Assembly (NCBI GenBank): GCA_009739505.2
Contig: CM019179.2
Span: forward strand, 7,651,062-7,715,061
DNA: 64,000 nt
Reading direction: 5' to 3'
Source: Apolygus lucorum
Lineage: Eukaryota; Arthropoda; Insecta; Hemiptera; Miridae
A program made the translations under genes and the position numbers. How positions within the stretch are numbered: the first letter of the stretch is position 1; every line of letters begins with the position of its first letter. The notes under the pieces are model-generated. The model saw only the letters and a list, made by a program, of their open reading frames with translations. It was not told where the DNA came from and searched no databases. Of the stretch, positions 24,501 to 36,500 are shown one piece after another.

Positions 24501-27500
24501 GGCACAAGGAAGAAGGAAAATTTTATGCCCTTTCCAAAGGCTTCCTTATTTTCACATGTTTACGGAAAATTAAGGTAGTTCATGGTCATTTTAGTGACTA
24601 AGATCAAAAACAAGAAAAGAATCTTAAAATTGAAAAAAACTTTGAAAAACAAGGGGACAACAATTATAACAAAATTGCTTAGAGACATTTACTCATTTAA
24701 ATTAGTTGTAAAATTGGTCGCCGAAGTTTTCAGGTCCTTAACATGGTACACCCTGTATTTAACGAAAATAGTGGACACATTCGTACATGACTTGTTACTT
24801 CATATCCTGGGCTGCTTGAATTAACCTGTTCCCATTACATTCTCTTAGAAAGGTAATGCATGATGGAGTTGGGTAGCTCGAAGCATGTTGCTCGGTAGTG
24901 CGAGCTGATATCTCTTCGTTGCCTGAATCGTAGTAACTACCTAGATTCTCACCTTAATTGTATGAATTGATGGTCTTTGAATTAATTATCTATTTTTTCT
25001 CTGTCAGCTGTCTGGTCCCATTGGCAGTCTTCAACCTCATAATTTCTAGTATCTATTATTCTTGATCTTTCGTTCCCATTTGGCTCAAATTAATGTTTTT
25101 ATTGGTAGTTAATTTATTTTCTCATAATACAGTAGAACACCTGATTATTTACGTATAGATGTGAATGGTATGTGCTCATGTCTTCTAAACTAATTCTTTC
25201 CATTTTATCTTGAAAGTACACGTTGAATAGAGCTCAGAAGACATTCAAACTCTTAATGTGAGCAGGTAATGATTTATAATCAATAATGCACAGTTAGTTG
25301 CATGGATGTTGGGTTTTATCGTGTCACAAAACAGCTGATGCCATGCGATGACAGGGTCGAGTGGGGGGTAAAGAGGCAACCACAAACCTACTATACACTT
25401 ATTCTAAAATGTCCATGCCTTATAGATTGGTGTGCAATCCGCAAAGTGCAGACTCAACCTCATCTGTTGGTTGGAGAGGAATGTTGAAAACAGAAGTGTT
25501 GAGGTCGCACTTAAGGGCCCCATTCACGTGTATGCCTGGAGTCGCCGCCGCGTCCCTCCAGGTACTCCCCGAAGCCACCGCAGTAGTCCATTCACCTGGC
25601 TACCAAAACCTCCTGACTCCGCCGATTGGCGGGCCTGCTTCCAACCACCGCTTGCTCAGATGACTAGAAGTGAGGAAAATGGTAGGGCTACATGCTGTAC
25701 TGGTGGGAGTGCGACCGGGTGTCGGCCTCACTTCAACCATTCACAGGGCTGCCGAGGATTAACTGGCCGCAATTTTCGAGCATGTTCGATTACCTGCCGA
25801 GCGGCGGACGACCGCCAGACCCCAAGATTTTGTTAACCATTCACGGGTAGTTTTCCCCTTTGACGGCGGTAGGGCCGCGGCGGCGACTCCATGCATACAC
25901 GTGAATGGGGCCCTTTAGAGTTGAAGCCAAAACTGCAAGGCTCACAGATATTGTTGATGGTGAATGCATGGATACTTTATAACGAGGTTGGGGAAGAGAG
26001 ATCCATGGTGTCCCCTGGTTGTGACGCAATGAACTGTTACTTCCATGCATCTACCTACAATCAATGCCTGCAAATATTTACTTTGACCATGGAAGAAGGT
26101 AGGAGGAAAGCTCAGTCAACGTTAAAAAACGTGACGAAAAATCGCCCCCCGCTTTCTGTGCAACCTCTAGGTGGCAAAAGGAAAACATAGTCCCCCGATA
26201 GTGTACCACTCAGTCGCTAGAGCGCAGCTTCATCACTCCTGCTCATTCCCGCGGGTTTTTAAAAATTGCACCTCATCAATATTACTTGTGGAGTACGATT
26301 TTGGACGCTCTGTCCTCTATAACCATCATAATAGTTATAGAAATAAGAAACCTGGAGAAAAGGAGGAATGGTAGGTATGTCATGCCTACCATAAAATAAA
26401 AAAATTAAAAAAAAAATTGTGCAAAGAAACCACGGGTTGGCACAAAATATGACAACTGTAATTTCTGTTCAAGATCAAAAACGCAAAAATTTCAATATAA
26501 CAACACATTTTTCAATATAACAACTAACTAAATTCCTACAAAAAATTATGCCCAGGGACTTTAGTTACACTACAATATCATCATCAACCATCTGCACCAC
26601 TCTTATCACTTGGCATTTCTGCCAAGGCGTACCTACTGATGGTCTCAAGTTATCGGAATTGATATCTTTCAACACTACTTCATGTTTTGAATGAGTGAAA
26701 AGCAAACTAGAGACGAACCACTGTAGATGAACAGAAAGACGAGAAAATTAAACTTCAAGAGACAAACCACTATCAAACTGAAGGACGAGAAAACCTACGT
26801 TAGCAACGAGAAACACATCGGAAAAATACGTTGGAGTAACCGTTATCAGGGCTGTGGGGAGGGGAAGCGTTACGAGCTCTAGTGACCGTGAATAGTACTT
26901 CTTAACTCTGTTCGCCACCTAAAGAGAACACTACTGTCGCGATAAAGGAAAAAGACGCACGCAAGAGCCCATTGAAGTGAGCTTTCCTCCTATCTTCTTC
27001 CACGCTTTGACTTTGTTCTGAGCTCTTCTTGCCAAGTACTTTCAACATGAAGTAGAAGTGGTCTTGAAGACAGCACATTCCCCATTCGGAACATTTGTTG
27101 AGGAAACTTGTGAGGAAATTCACATGAAATAGTCTGAAATTCTGACGCAGTACGGGGATTTAGGTTTAGGTACTATTATAGGATTTTTTCGGGATTATTT
27201 GTCTATAAGAGTCGTTGTAGTTAGTGTAAACCTGAAATTATTCTTCTAGCGGACAAAAGCAGTAAGTTACATAAGTAGTGATTCTGGCTTCTTTTGTTAC
27301 CTATATTTTTTATGAGAATGTGCCATGGAACCAAAATCCCGTCATCGGACTGTTTGTACATGACAATTTTGTATTATCAGGAATTTAGAAAATTGTTGGA
27401 TTTTTCAAGTTCAATATTACATTACGTACATCAATATTACGTTCATATTCGACTGCCTGAATGGGGCTTGAATTTTAATTATTTACTCGAGTTAAATAGA

Positions 27501-30500
27501 CATTGAGAATTTGTTACTTAACTTCGGTTTGATAAAGATTGAATTTTTTGAGATCGAGCATGAATATTAGCCTGCAAATTTTTCTACCAAACTTCCCTCG
27601 TTTCTTTGAACCGTTTTGATGCCATACATTTTAATTATGTCTTTCAAAACTCACTTTGCAAACCACTGAATAGGTACGCATGCACGAGTTGTTTTCTGAT
27701 AGATATTGTGAAACTTCTGAACACATTAGACTGAAAGCTCTATTTGATATAAATATGCGTGCGCCCATTTTCTGTTTTGATTCCCGAATTTTTGTTTGAC
27801 TTTAATGAAGTTCCCGTGTTGCGACCCGAGGTCAGGGATGACTACACCCTAAATCACTTTCTTTAGAGAAAACCACATCGCCAAGTAGAAAAGGTCCGAA
27901 AAGAAAATACTGTCCAAGAAAAGTGCGACCAAGAAACCATGAAATGATCATTCGTCTCTTGGCTCTTGATTGAAGAATCTAAAGAGTGTTGTTGGTTCAG
28001 GAGTTTGTTAAGTATTATTTTACTAAGCGTTCGAGTTTTGCTTATCAAATCACGTATTTTTGATGGCTAATTGAACCATTAATTCGGAAGTTACAAACAG
28101 TTTTATAACTTGAAAATCTCAATCACTTGAGCTTCCAAAACTCATTCACGAAACTTTCTGGTTAGAAGGTTGTTTTCAAGTATTTTTTCAACGCCTAATC
28201 ACAATTTGATTTAATAACATTTAATGTTACCAATCAGCATCATAAAAAACATTCGAGAAATTGGAGACACGGTTACTGGTACATCCATTGTACGTTTGCC
28301 CCTTAATAAAGGAAGTTTTTAGGTAGATGGCGTCCCCCATAGCTCAAACGTCATTGGCTCTCCCAGCTACACAGTGTTATCGGTACAACTATCATTCTTC
28401 CTTCTTCCAGTTGGGAGTTGGTTGAGGAGTCCTGAGGCACAGCCCTTGTGGTCTTCCCCCCCCCCCCCCCTAGTGGCAAGCAACCAGAGTTGAATGGACT
28501 CTGGGGATGTTACACAAGGGCAAGCAGGTGGTACTTTGGCTTAAGCCAGTGTGCCTGTAGCCTGGGGTTCTCCCACCCGCGGTACTGTTATCAGATGCTG
28601 ACCATACCTGGCTTAGTCAGATAGTATTTTTGGTACAAGGATTAAAGAGAGTTCCTTGTAGATTTGGTTCAGTTTAGATATGGCGGGTGTAACGACCAAC
28701 GAATTGCTAGGGGAAAAGTGGGGTAAAGAATAGAGCCCAGTTACTAAAATAACCAATCATAATCACTACAAGGGTAAACTAAGGTGTGTGATAAGAACGC
28801 TCAGACCTAACGGAGGATGGGGAAAACAGCAAAGACGAGACAGACCAGCTGCTCGCTAAATCCTAGAAGAATCACAATAAAACTAACTTGGGAGTTCGAA
28901 AGAGTTCATAATATGGCCCTACTACTAACCCAAAAGTCGGTACTCCTCTTGTATGTTACCTACCGACCCGCCGATCCCCAAGTATGTTACCTACCGCCTG
29001 TCCGATCCCCTCGTATGTTACCTACCGAATTCATGCTACCTGTAAAGCTAAACAAAGTCGTTGAAATTATTGTTACCTGTCAAATTAATTAGCTTCGAGT
29101 AGAAGCACGTCTGCAGGTCTCGTTCTCACTGCATGAGGGTAGTGGTCTTCATGTCGTCAAAGAAATCGTTGAAAGGGTCGTCTGCATGAAGAGATCGCCA
29201 CCATTCTTATGGGTAGGGTATGTGCTCCGGTGATGGGGTCCACGAAATTCTCCGAGTGGTTTACAGTCGTCATCGTCATCATCTTGGACTACAGGAGTTG
29301 GTCTTCGGTCACTACGTAAAAGGCGGCCACGATTATATTTTCTTTTGCCCTGGAATAATGATTCGTCGATCTGTACTTCCGTCCCCACACCACCCATTTT
29401 CTTACGTTTGTTCCACATTTCTACGCAAACATCTCGACATAGATTGTTCCAATCGCTGATGGTCTGCTCTGATCTGGAGGTCCATTTTCTGACATCACAC
29501 GACCTTGCTAGCTGGCTCCAGTACCACACTAACTCTACGATCTCGCACGACGAAAGACCACTATTGCACTGCGCCCGTTAACATCAACGTACGTAAAAAA
29601 AATTTATTGCCTTTCCTAACTGTATGGTACGTTTGGCACCCCTTTTCGGTACACCTCAAATACTTCACTTTGATGACTTCCCCTGAACTGTCTCGCTTCC
29701 TGCTGCTCTTCAAATAATCCTTTAGTCCCCCCCCCCCCCCACACTTCCCCATTTTTAACTTTATCACAGACTCTGGTAACTTCCGGTAACACACCTTTAC
29801 TTCTTAAAAAATCCACGCACGTTTCATCGCTGAAGATAATTTTTCGGTATAAATGACCGGCACTCATTTTGTCCAACGACGTCCACGAACCAAACAGAAC
29901 TGCCGAGCATGCAGCTTTCGACCACTTGGCAAGATAAGGGATAAACTGTGGGTCTTCTCATAGTTCATTCTTTATCTTGATGGCCCGAGATAATACTTAG
30001 CAGGATTGTAAACATGTTCGCGTAAACAAGGACTTCACAACTCCGGTAGGTATCGCCATCGACATGTAGATATCGAGCTCCCGGTAGGTAACATACAAGA
30101 GGAGTACCCAAAAGTCACTTAGAGCCCCTAGGTAGGTAGATGAGTTTGGGAAGTTACTCACAAGGTAGCTTCTCCGATGTTGTCCAACCAGGATTCGAAG
30201 ACAACCCACCGCAACACTGATTTACCGTTCGAACGTGGAAATCACCAAAGTCCTTAACCATCGAAGGAAACCACCTGGACTGACAGATATTCGGGGAAAC
30301 CTAGGAATCGACCTGCCTACACCCCGTCCCATAACCGAATTGCCCTTGGCGACCCAATTTTGCCTTCTGCTGTGTCAGCCCGTTCACCCAGAAGGATTGT
30401 GAAACGCTCGAGCGAATACTGATTTTTCGGTATTTTTTCCGGGGTCCGTCAGCTGCTGCTTTTTCTGTGTCATAGCTGTGCACTGTCACTCAGAAGCACA

Positions 30501-33500
30501 GTATTAGTCCAGCCTGGGACTACACAGTGGGACTCTCTAAAATCGGATCTAGCTCCAGATTCTATCACCTTGGTAGGAAAGGATATGCCGCCAGATCGTC
30601 GATATGTCCCCCCATATCTAGATCGAACCGAATCTACTAGGAACTCTCTACTATCTTCCTCATGAGCTCTACACTATTGTTAGCTTCGTCATATGGGCGG
30701 TCTAACATGAGTTCTAGGAGCTCTCTCAACTGTACCAGTGAGAGGTCTGCCAAAACTTCCATCACTTCAGGGTTACACACCTAAGATACGAGGGTAGTTT
30801 GGAAAGTAAGAGTACTCGATTTTTCCAGACTTTGCAAAAATTTATTTTAAAAAAATAACAGGGTATTACAGGCATACATCTAATTTATTTTTCCACGTAA
30901 TCGCCTTCTCAATCAATGCACTTTTGCGACCGTTAAATGAGCTTTGTAATCCCCTCGTCATAAAAACTTCCCGCCACCTCCTTGCTCCAGTTTGTGACAG
31001 CTTTTTGAACCTCCTGGTCGGTTGAAAAATGTTTCCCACCAAGGTGCATCTTCAGAGAAGTGAACAGATGGTAATCAGAAGGCGCCAAGTCGGGGGAGTT
31101 AGGGGGGTGGTCTAAAATGTCCCAACCGAAGGAGTCCAAAAGAGCCTTGGTGAGTTCGCCTCAGTAAGGTGTTTCGGCACCCACTGTGCAGACAAAAAAA
31201 AATCCTAGTGTTTCAGTGATCGTCTCGTACAGTAGGGTTCTTGAGAGCTGAGGAATCATTGCGGACATTTCGTCCAAAGTCAATCTGCGATCTCCCAAGA
31301 CAGTTTCCTCAATTTTCTGCACCATCTCGTCTGTCAAAATTGAAGGTCTTCCTCTCCTTTGATCATCATGAACAGAAGTTCTTCCTTCCTTAAACTCACG
31401 GCACCACTTGTATACATTAGTTCTGTTCATGACACCTTCACCATAAACGTCTTTGATGCGCGAAAAAATTTCGAGAGGCGTTCTTCCTTCTGCAACGAGG
31501 AAAGGGTAACGGCAGGCACCTCGTACTTGGCGGGATTTTGAATTGACATTGTTCACGCAAACGCTCACCAACACCAGAGTTTTCATACTAGCGAGGTGGT
31601 TGACCTCTCAATTTCTTCAGGAGATCCCCCCTACAACGCAGTGCAGCCAACTTAGGGAAAAAAAATTGCCCCATCCTGTGAGAGCACCAGTACTCTTACT
31701 TTCTGAACTACCCTCGTAACTTGGAGAGCAATGGAAGGGTTGAATAGACAATGTGTTTACACAGCTGTTAGCGAGCATTGTGACGAATGCAATAGATTGA
31801 AATGTCTGCTGCCTATCATTGATACCACAGTTATAAATGGTTAAAAAAACACCTATGCACAGTTCCTACTCTGCACAGGATAATATAGTGATTAATTAGG
31901 TAGGTGCCTTCCTAAAAACTGAAGTGATATTAGATAATCATGAGGTTATTTACCCTTTTTGTAACACTTGTTTTAACTGCATAGATAAAGTAGATAATCA
32001 CTTTAGTAATCCAATGTAGCATTCTTCATTTTTATGAACTGTCACCTTTTGCGCTGTGAGGAACTATCATGCACGAACTTGCATGGGATGATGGTAGTAA
32101 TCAAAAAAACTCTAGATTCTAGCTAACACTATTCCAAGAATGTGAACGCTCTTTTTCCAGTCCACATCCAATCTCTACAACAAAAAAACCCTCCGTCTTG
32201 ACATTGACTCTACAAAAATTCACATGCCCTTCCACTAGCTATTACTCTGAATTTAAAACATGGAATCTCATGTATCATGATTTTCTTGTATCACGATTCT
32301 CTTGTGTCATGATTTTCTTGTACAGAGAAATTTCGTAGTAGGATTGACGTTCTTCTAGAGATTTTAGTATTTCAGAGTCAAATTCAAGGTTTTGTTTTAA
32401 TCAAATACCTATTAGGTTTTCCATTTCAAAATCATGGTTTTCCGAAAACGTAATCTGTCAGAGTTTTCAATGTCAGTATCTAATTTGAATGGAGTAGATA
32501 TTGGAAAAATACGTACGAAGTCGAGTCCAAAAGAGTCCGAGCGGCACTTGTTCAAGTCTCATTCCTTCAAGGAGTCGATTCTACAACTAATTTGCAACAA
32601 AAAATGTCTCCTAGCATTTTTTTTAGAATCTTCTTTTCCGAGTTATTTCAATTTTAAAGTTTTTTTTCTCGTGATTTTGACCTTACGTCATTAAATTGGT
32701 AATAACTCCTTTAATACTCCTTAATAACTCCTTGAATTGGTAATAACTCCTTTAATTTGCTGTGATAATTACAAATTGAGGATACCGTTGGAAAGAGCGT
32801 CAAATTCCTTACCTCCCTAATACCCTACATACCAGATTTCATCAGACGATTTCAACGTTGTTTTTTGAATTTTTCGAAGAATCGAAGGTGAAAACAAGCC
32901 TCAGAAGTGGTCATTTCTCTCGAGCAAACCAACAACTTTCGACGATTTCAACGTTGATTTTTGAATTTTTCGAAGAATCGCAGGTGAAAACAGGCCTCAG
33001 AAGTGGTCATTTCTCTCGAGCAAACCAACAAGTTTCGACGATTTCAACGTTGATTTTTGAATTTTTCGAAGAATCGAAGGCGAACACAAGCCTCAGAAGT
33101 GGTCTAAAGGCTAAAGCATGTTCCATGTTTTTTGAATTTTAGCCAAGGGCTCTAAGCAGTAAGCGAGCTTTACATTCAGAATCAAGGTTTCCTTTAACAA
33201 ATCAAAGGTTTTATGTTTCAAAATCATGGTTTTCCAAAAACACGATACGTCGGAGTGTTGAATGTTAAAACGTCGGAGTTGGAAAAGTTTGCATCTGCCT
33301 GGTTTGGTAGGACGAACGATTAGCCGTCCAAAATCTGAACACATTGAAGGCAGAGGTTTGATTTTGTTAACACTTGAGTAAACCAACAAACAATCAGAAA
33401 CCAGCAATAATCACTGCATTTGGTGATAAATTATTGGAACTTTTTGACTGTAAAATAATAGGATTAATGATGTTTGACTGTGGTATTAGGTCAGACTTCC

Positions 33501-36500
33501 GGTGTTCTTATATCTAAACCGTGTATGTTATTGACTGTTACACTGTTTACTCTACTATCTATTATAATTAACAATAACCAGGTTATTGTCGATGGAATGA
33601 ACATGATACATGTATGGTTGTAGAAATAAAGAATTTAATTGAATTAGGGACGTCTTCTGTATACAAGGTGTCTGGAAAACAAGTCTCATTCCTTCAAGGG
33701 GTCGATTCTACAACTAATTTGCAACAAAAACGCTGCAAATTATTACACAATGGTTTATTATTTTTCTATATCGATCACTCGACTGCAAAGCCACCAACCA
33801 TCCAACATGAAGAAATACATCGGTCGCATTTCGGTCAGCTTTTTTTGAACGGAGATTAGGCCTCTTTTGCGATTCACACTCGTGTTTCTGATTTATCGTA
33901 CGTCCAACCCTTAAATTCTCATAGGGAGCGAACGGTTTGTTCTACAGAGCTCCGCAGGGTCTCAAAAACTTCTAAAAATTCTATAGAATATTAAATTGAA
34001 GGAAAAACAATACCTTTATTTCAAAATTGTTTGAGTTAGGGCGTTTTCAAAATTCATTTTTGAACCCTAGAAGTGCCCTAAATCAACCAAAATCGTCGGG
34101 GCACAACTAGACCCCAGATGGAGCCTACATACCAAATTTCACCAAAATCGGTCAATGCTAACGGACGGCCAAATTTTTATTCGATTTTTGGATTGTACCT
34201 TGATGAAACGTAAACCATCAAATTTTGAGGGGGTGTTAAAAAAAAATTTCTTGGTCGATTCCAAAGGTTCATTATTGAAAATAATAAACCAAAATGAAGA
34301 AGGTAATGAGGCTTTTGGGTCATTACTCTTTGGTTGCACAAATGACGTTGTTGGTTTGCTCGAGAGAAATGACCACTTCTGAGGCTTGTTTTCGCCTTCG
34401 ATTCTTCGAAAAATTCAAAAATCAACGTTGAAATCGTCGAAACTTGTTGGTTTGCTCGAGAGAAATCTCTCCCACGTGACACTTTCTCGTCACCCTCCCG
34501 AGTAATGTTTTCCAGTCCAAGGCTAAAACATGTTCCGTCCTAATAACTTTAAATTTGACTCGGAAATGGTAATACCAAACAGAATTGTAGATGATCGAAG
34601 TTCCATCAAGCATGTATTATAGTAAACTACCTGCAAGAATTCTTGGCCGGGGTGGAGCTTTTTTTAAATCTCAGGGGAGGTTTATTTCTCTGTGTGGCCA
34701 AACCAATATTCCTTTGACATTATTTTCTGGCTGAGATGCTGAGAAATCATGTCAGTTGAAAGATTCTAAAAATGGGCAGGTTATGCCTTATTTATTCGAA
34801 GAAACGTGTCTTTCAGGATTGTTCGTGTAAGTTTTAGGGTAGAATATGATTTTACGACAACTGACTTGTAGTTGGTTTGACCCCCATAGGAGAGTACGCG
34901 GGTACACAGGGTTTGGGGCTTCTTCGACTGCATTCCACGTACCGCCACGATCTCAAGATCTACGCGTCAGACGAAGGGCGGGTCCAGATGACTGCGGCGG
35001 CGTTCGCCAAAGGTTTGCTCGCTCTAGAAGGAGAACTGACTCCCATCCTCGTGCAAATGGTGAAATCCGCCAACACAAACGGACTCCTGGATAATGACAA
35101 CGAAGCTTCCAAATATCAGGACATGTGAGTACGATTGTATCCTTGTTGTTGTAGCGAATTTTCAAAGAAAACGAAGCTATTGCTCTGGCCTCAGATTGTT
35201 TCTAATCAAATCCGATTTTTAAAATCTAAAACTTTTTTGAAGTTAAACACTTTCATTTAAACAAATTTGTATTCGTCGACCTAACATTTTGTACAAGTTT
35301 AAAAGCTCGAATTTTCGTTTGGGCAACAAATTTTGCTTTAAAGTGATTCTGTCAAAAATACCTTCTCAATATAGGCAGTGACTTGAACAACTCTGAATTT
35401 CCTATAAGAGTATCTCATCTTGAAAAGTATCAAAGTTCAAAAATGCTTAAAAGTTGGCCTTTATGGGGATTGGCGACGAGGTGTTCTTTAGTAACCCCCG
35501 CTCCCCCCACTTCCAAACTAAGATTTCTCCTTATTAAATGGGTCTTAGTCGGGGGCCGTTCGTTTCTCGTTCCGGGTTAGTATTTCCGCTGGCGCTCAAA
35601 CTTTCAATGTTGTAACCTAAATTTGAAATTTTCAAGGATTTTCGAAATTTATTAGTACATTAACCTAGGAAATTGAACAACTACAATATTGCCGCTGGAA
35701 TCATCAAAATCAAACAACTTAACTGAATCAATGGGTTTTCCAATTTTTCGCTGGCAATTATTGTTCGATTTTGATGATTCCAGCGGCAATATTTTAGTTT
35801 TTCAATTCCCTAGGCTGATGCACTAGTGAATTTAAAAAATCCTTGAAAATTAAGTTTGAGCGCCGGTGATTTACGGAAATAATAACCCGGAACGAGAAAC
35901 GAAGTCCAAAGCACGTGTTTTCATCAAATAAAAAGTGGAAGGGGGGGGGGGGCTGTACTAAGGTTTTTGACTGTGTAAGACTTCTGTACTGCCTCCCCCA
36001 CCCCCCACCCCCTGGCTACTATTGAAAATTGAAATGTTTCATTCCTCACTTCACCTGACAGACTGTATTTGAGGAAATCTACAAATAAATTGTTTAGAAG
36101 TTAGAAGAATAAAAGAAAAAATCATGAGAAAGGAAATAAAACCATAGGTATCAGAGGTAACTGATGGAGCATAAAAACACTTTGATCGAAAGTTAAGAGG
36201 TTGAGAAGCGATAGTAAACTTGAGTAGTGAAGTTGTGTACAAATCCCCACTATGATAACTCACTGTCGCTTCTCAACCCCTTGAGCTTCGATCAAAGAGA
36301 TAATGAGTCTCTCAGTAATCTCTGCCCGTCGTGATGCATGAATCTATAGGTCTGCCACAGAAACTTTGCATCCCTTTGGCGCATTCTTCTGGTGAACATA
36401 GAACTACTTATCTCTTATCATCAAGTAGATTCCTGCATGTACGATAATTTTTCGGGATTTCTCTCCTCAAAAGTGACAGGATTCCTCTCCTACTGCAGAT

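Larger units (their letters stand above)
20996..24755. mobile_element. TA-flanked foldback element C, host of the LTR element
   Basis: Left end near 20996 (CTGCGTGTCCC, eroded), right end reverse complement of CAGGGTGTACCATGTTAAGG at 24755, TA on the right at 24756-24757. The arms pair in several blocks: GTTAAGGACC, GAGCTTTCGGAAAATTTATT (21281 and inverse near 23810), and the almost perfect 119 bp central arms 23330-23449 and 23469-23587. Length without the LTR insertion is about 1.87 kb. Non-coding. Confidence 0.75.
28644..30650. mobile_element. AGAGAGTTCC-ended element, host of the Merlin insertion
   Basis: Inverted ends of about 40 bp: AGAGAGTTCCTTGTAGATTT.. at 28646 and, inverted near 30650, AGAGAGTTCCTAGTAGATTC... 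Both continue into TAGATATGG. Excluding the nested Merlin it is about 830 bp. A 254 bp relative with the same ends is at 50945. No target duplication can be assigned with certainty. Bases 30120-30540 contain no recognisable protein. Confidence 0.6.
10227..34889 (+). other. PPIP5K intron 4 (24.7 kb), transposon-filled
   Basis: The largest intron in the window. It contains the TTAA element 11385-13549, a TA MITE at 13559, the TRIM copy at 15603, two mariners, foldback C with the LTR element, a Harbinger-like MITE, the Merlin element and tandem repeats. I found nothing gene-like in 10227-11080, 14780-15290, 24758-25510, 25918-28640 or 31719-32500. Several short ORFs there lack any recognisable similarity. 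Confidence 0.85.

Noticed and set aside
25432..25836. ORF of 134 codons on the plus strand
   Set aside because: It runs through the inverted ends of the Harbinger-like MITE and has no recognisable similarity.
28340..28640. Possible SINE or LINE 5' region (GGCAAGCAACCAGAG.. to TTAGTCAGATAGT)
   Set aside because: Looks structured and non-random, but I see no promoter boxes, tail or second copy in the window, so I cannot support a call.
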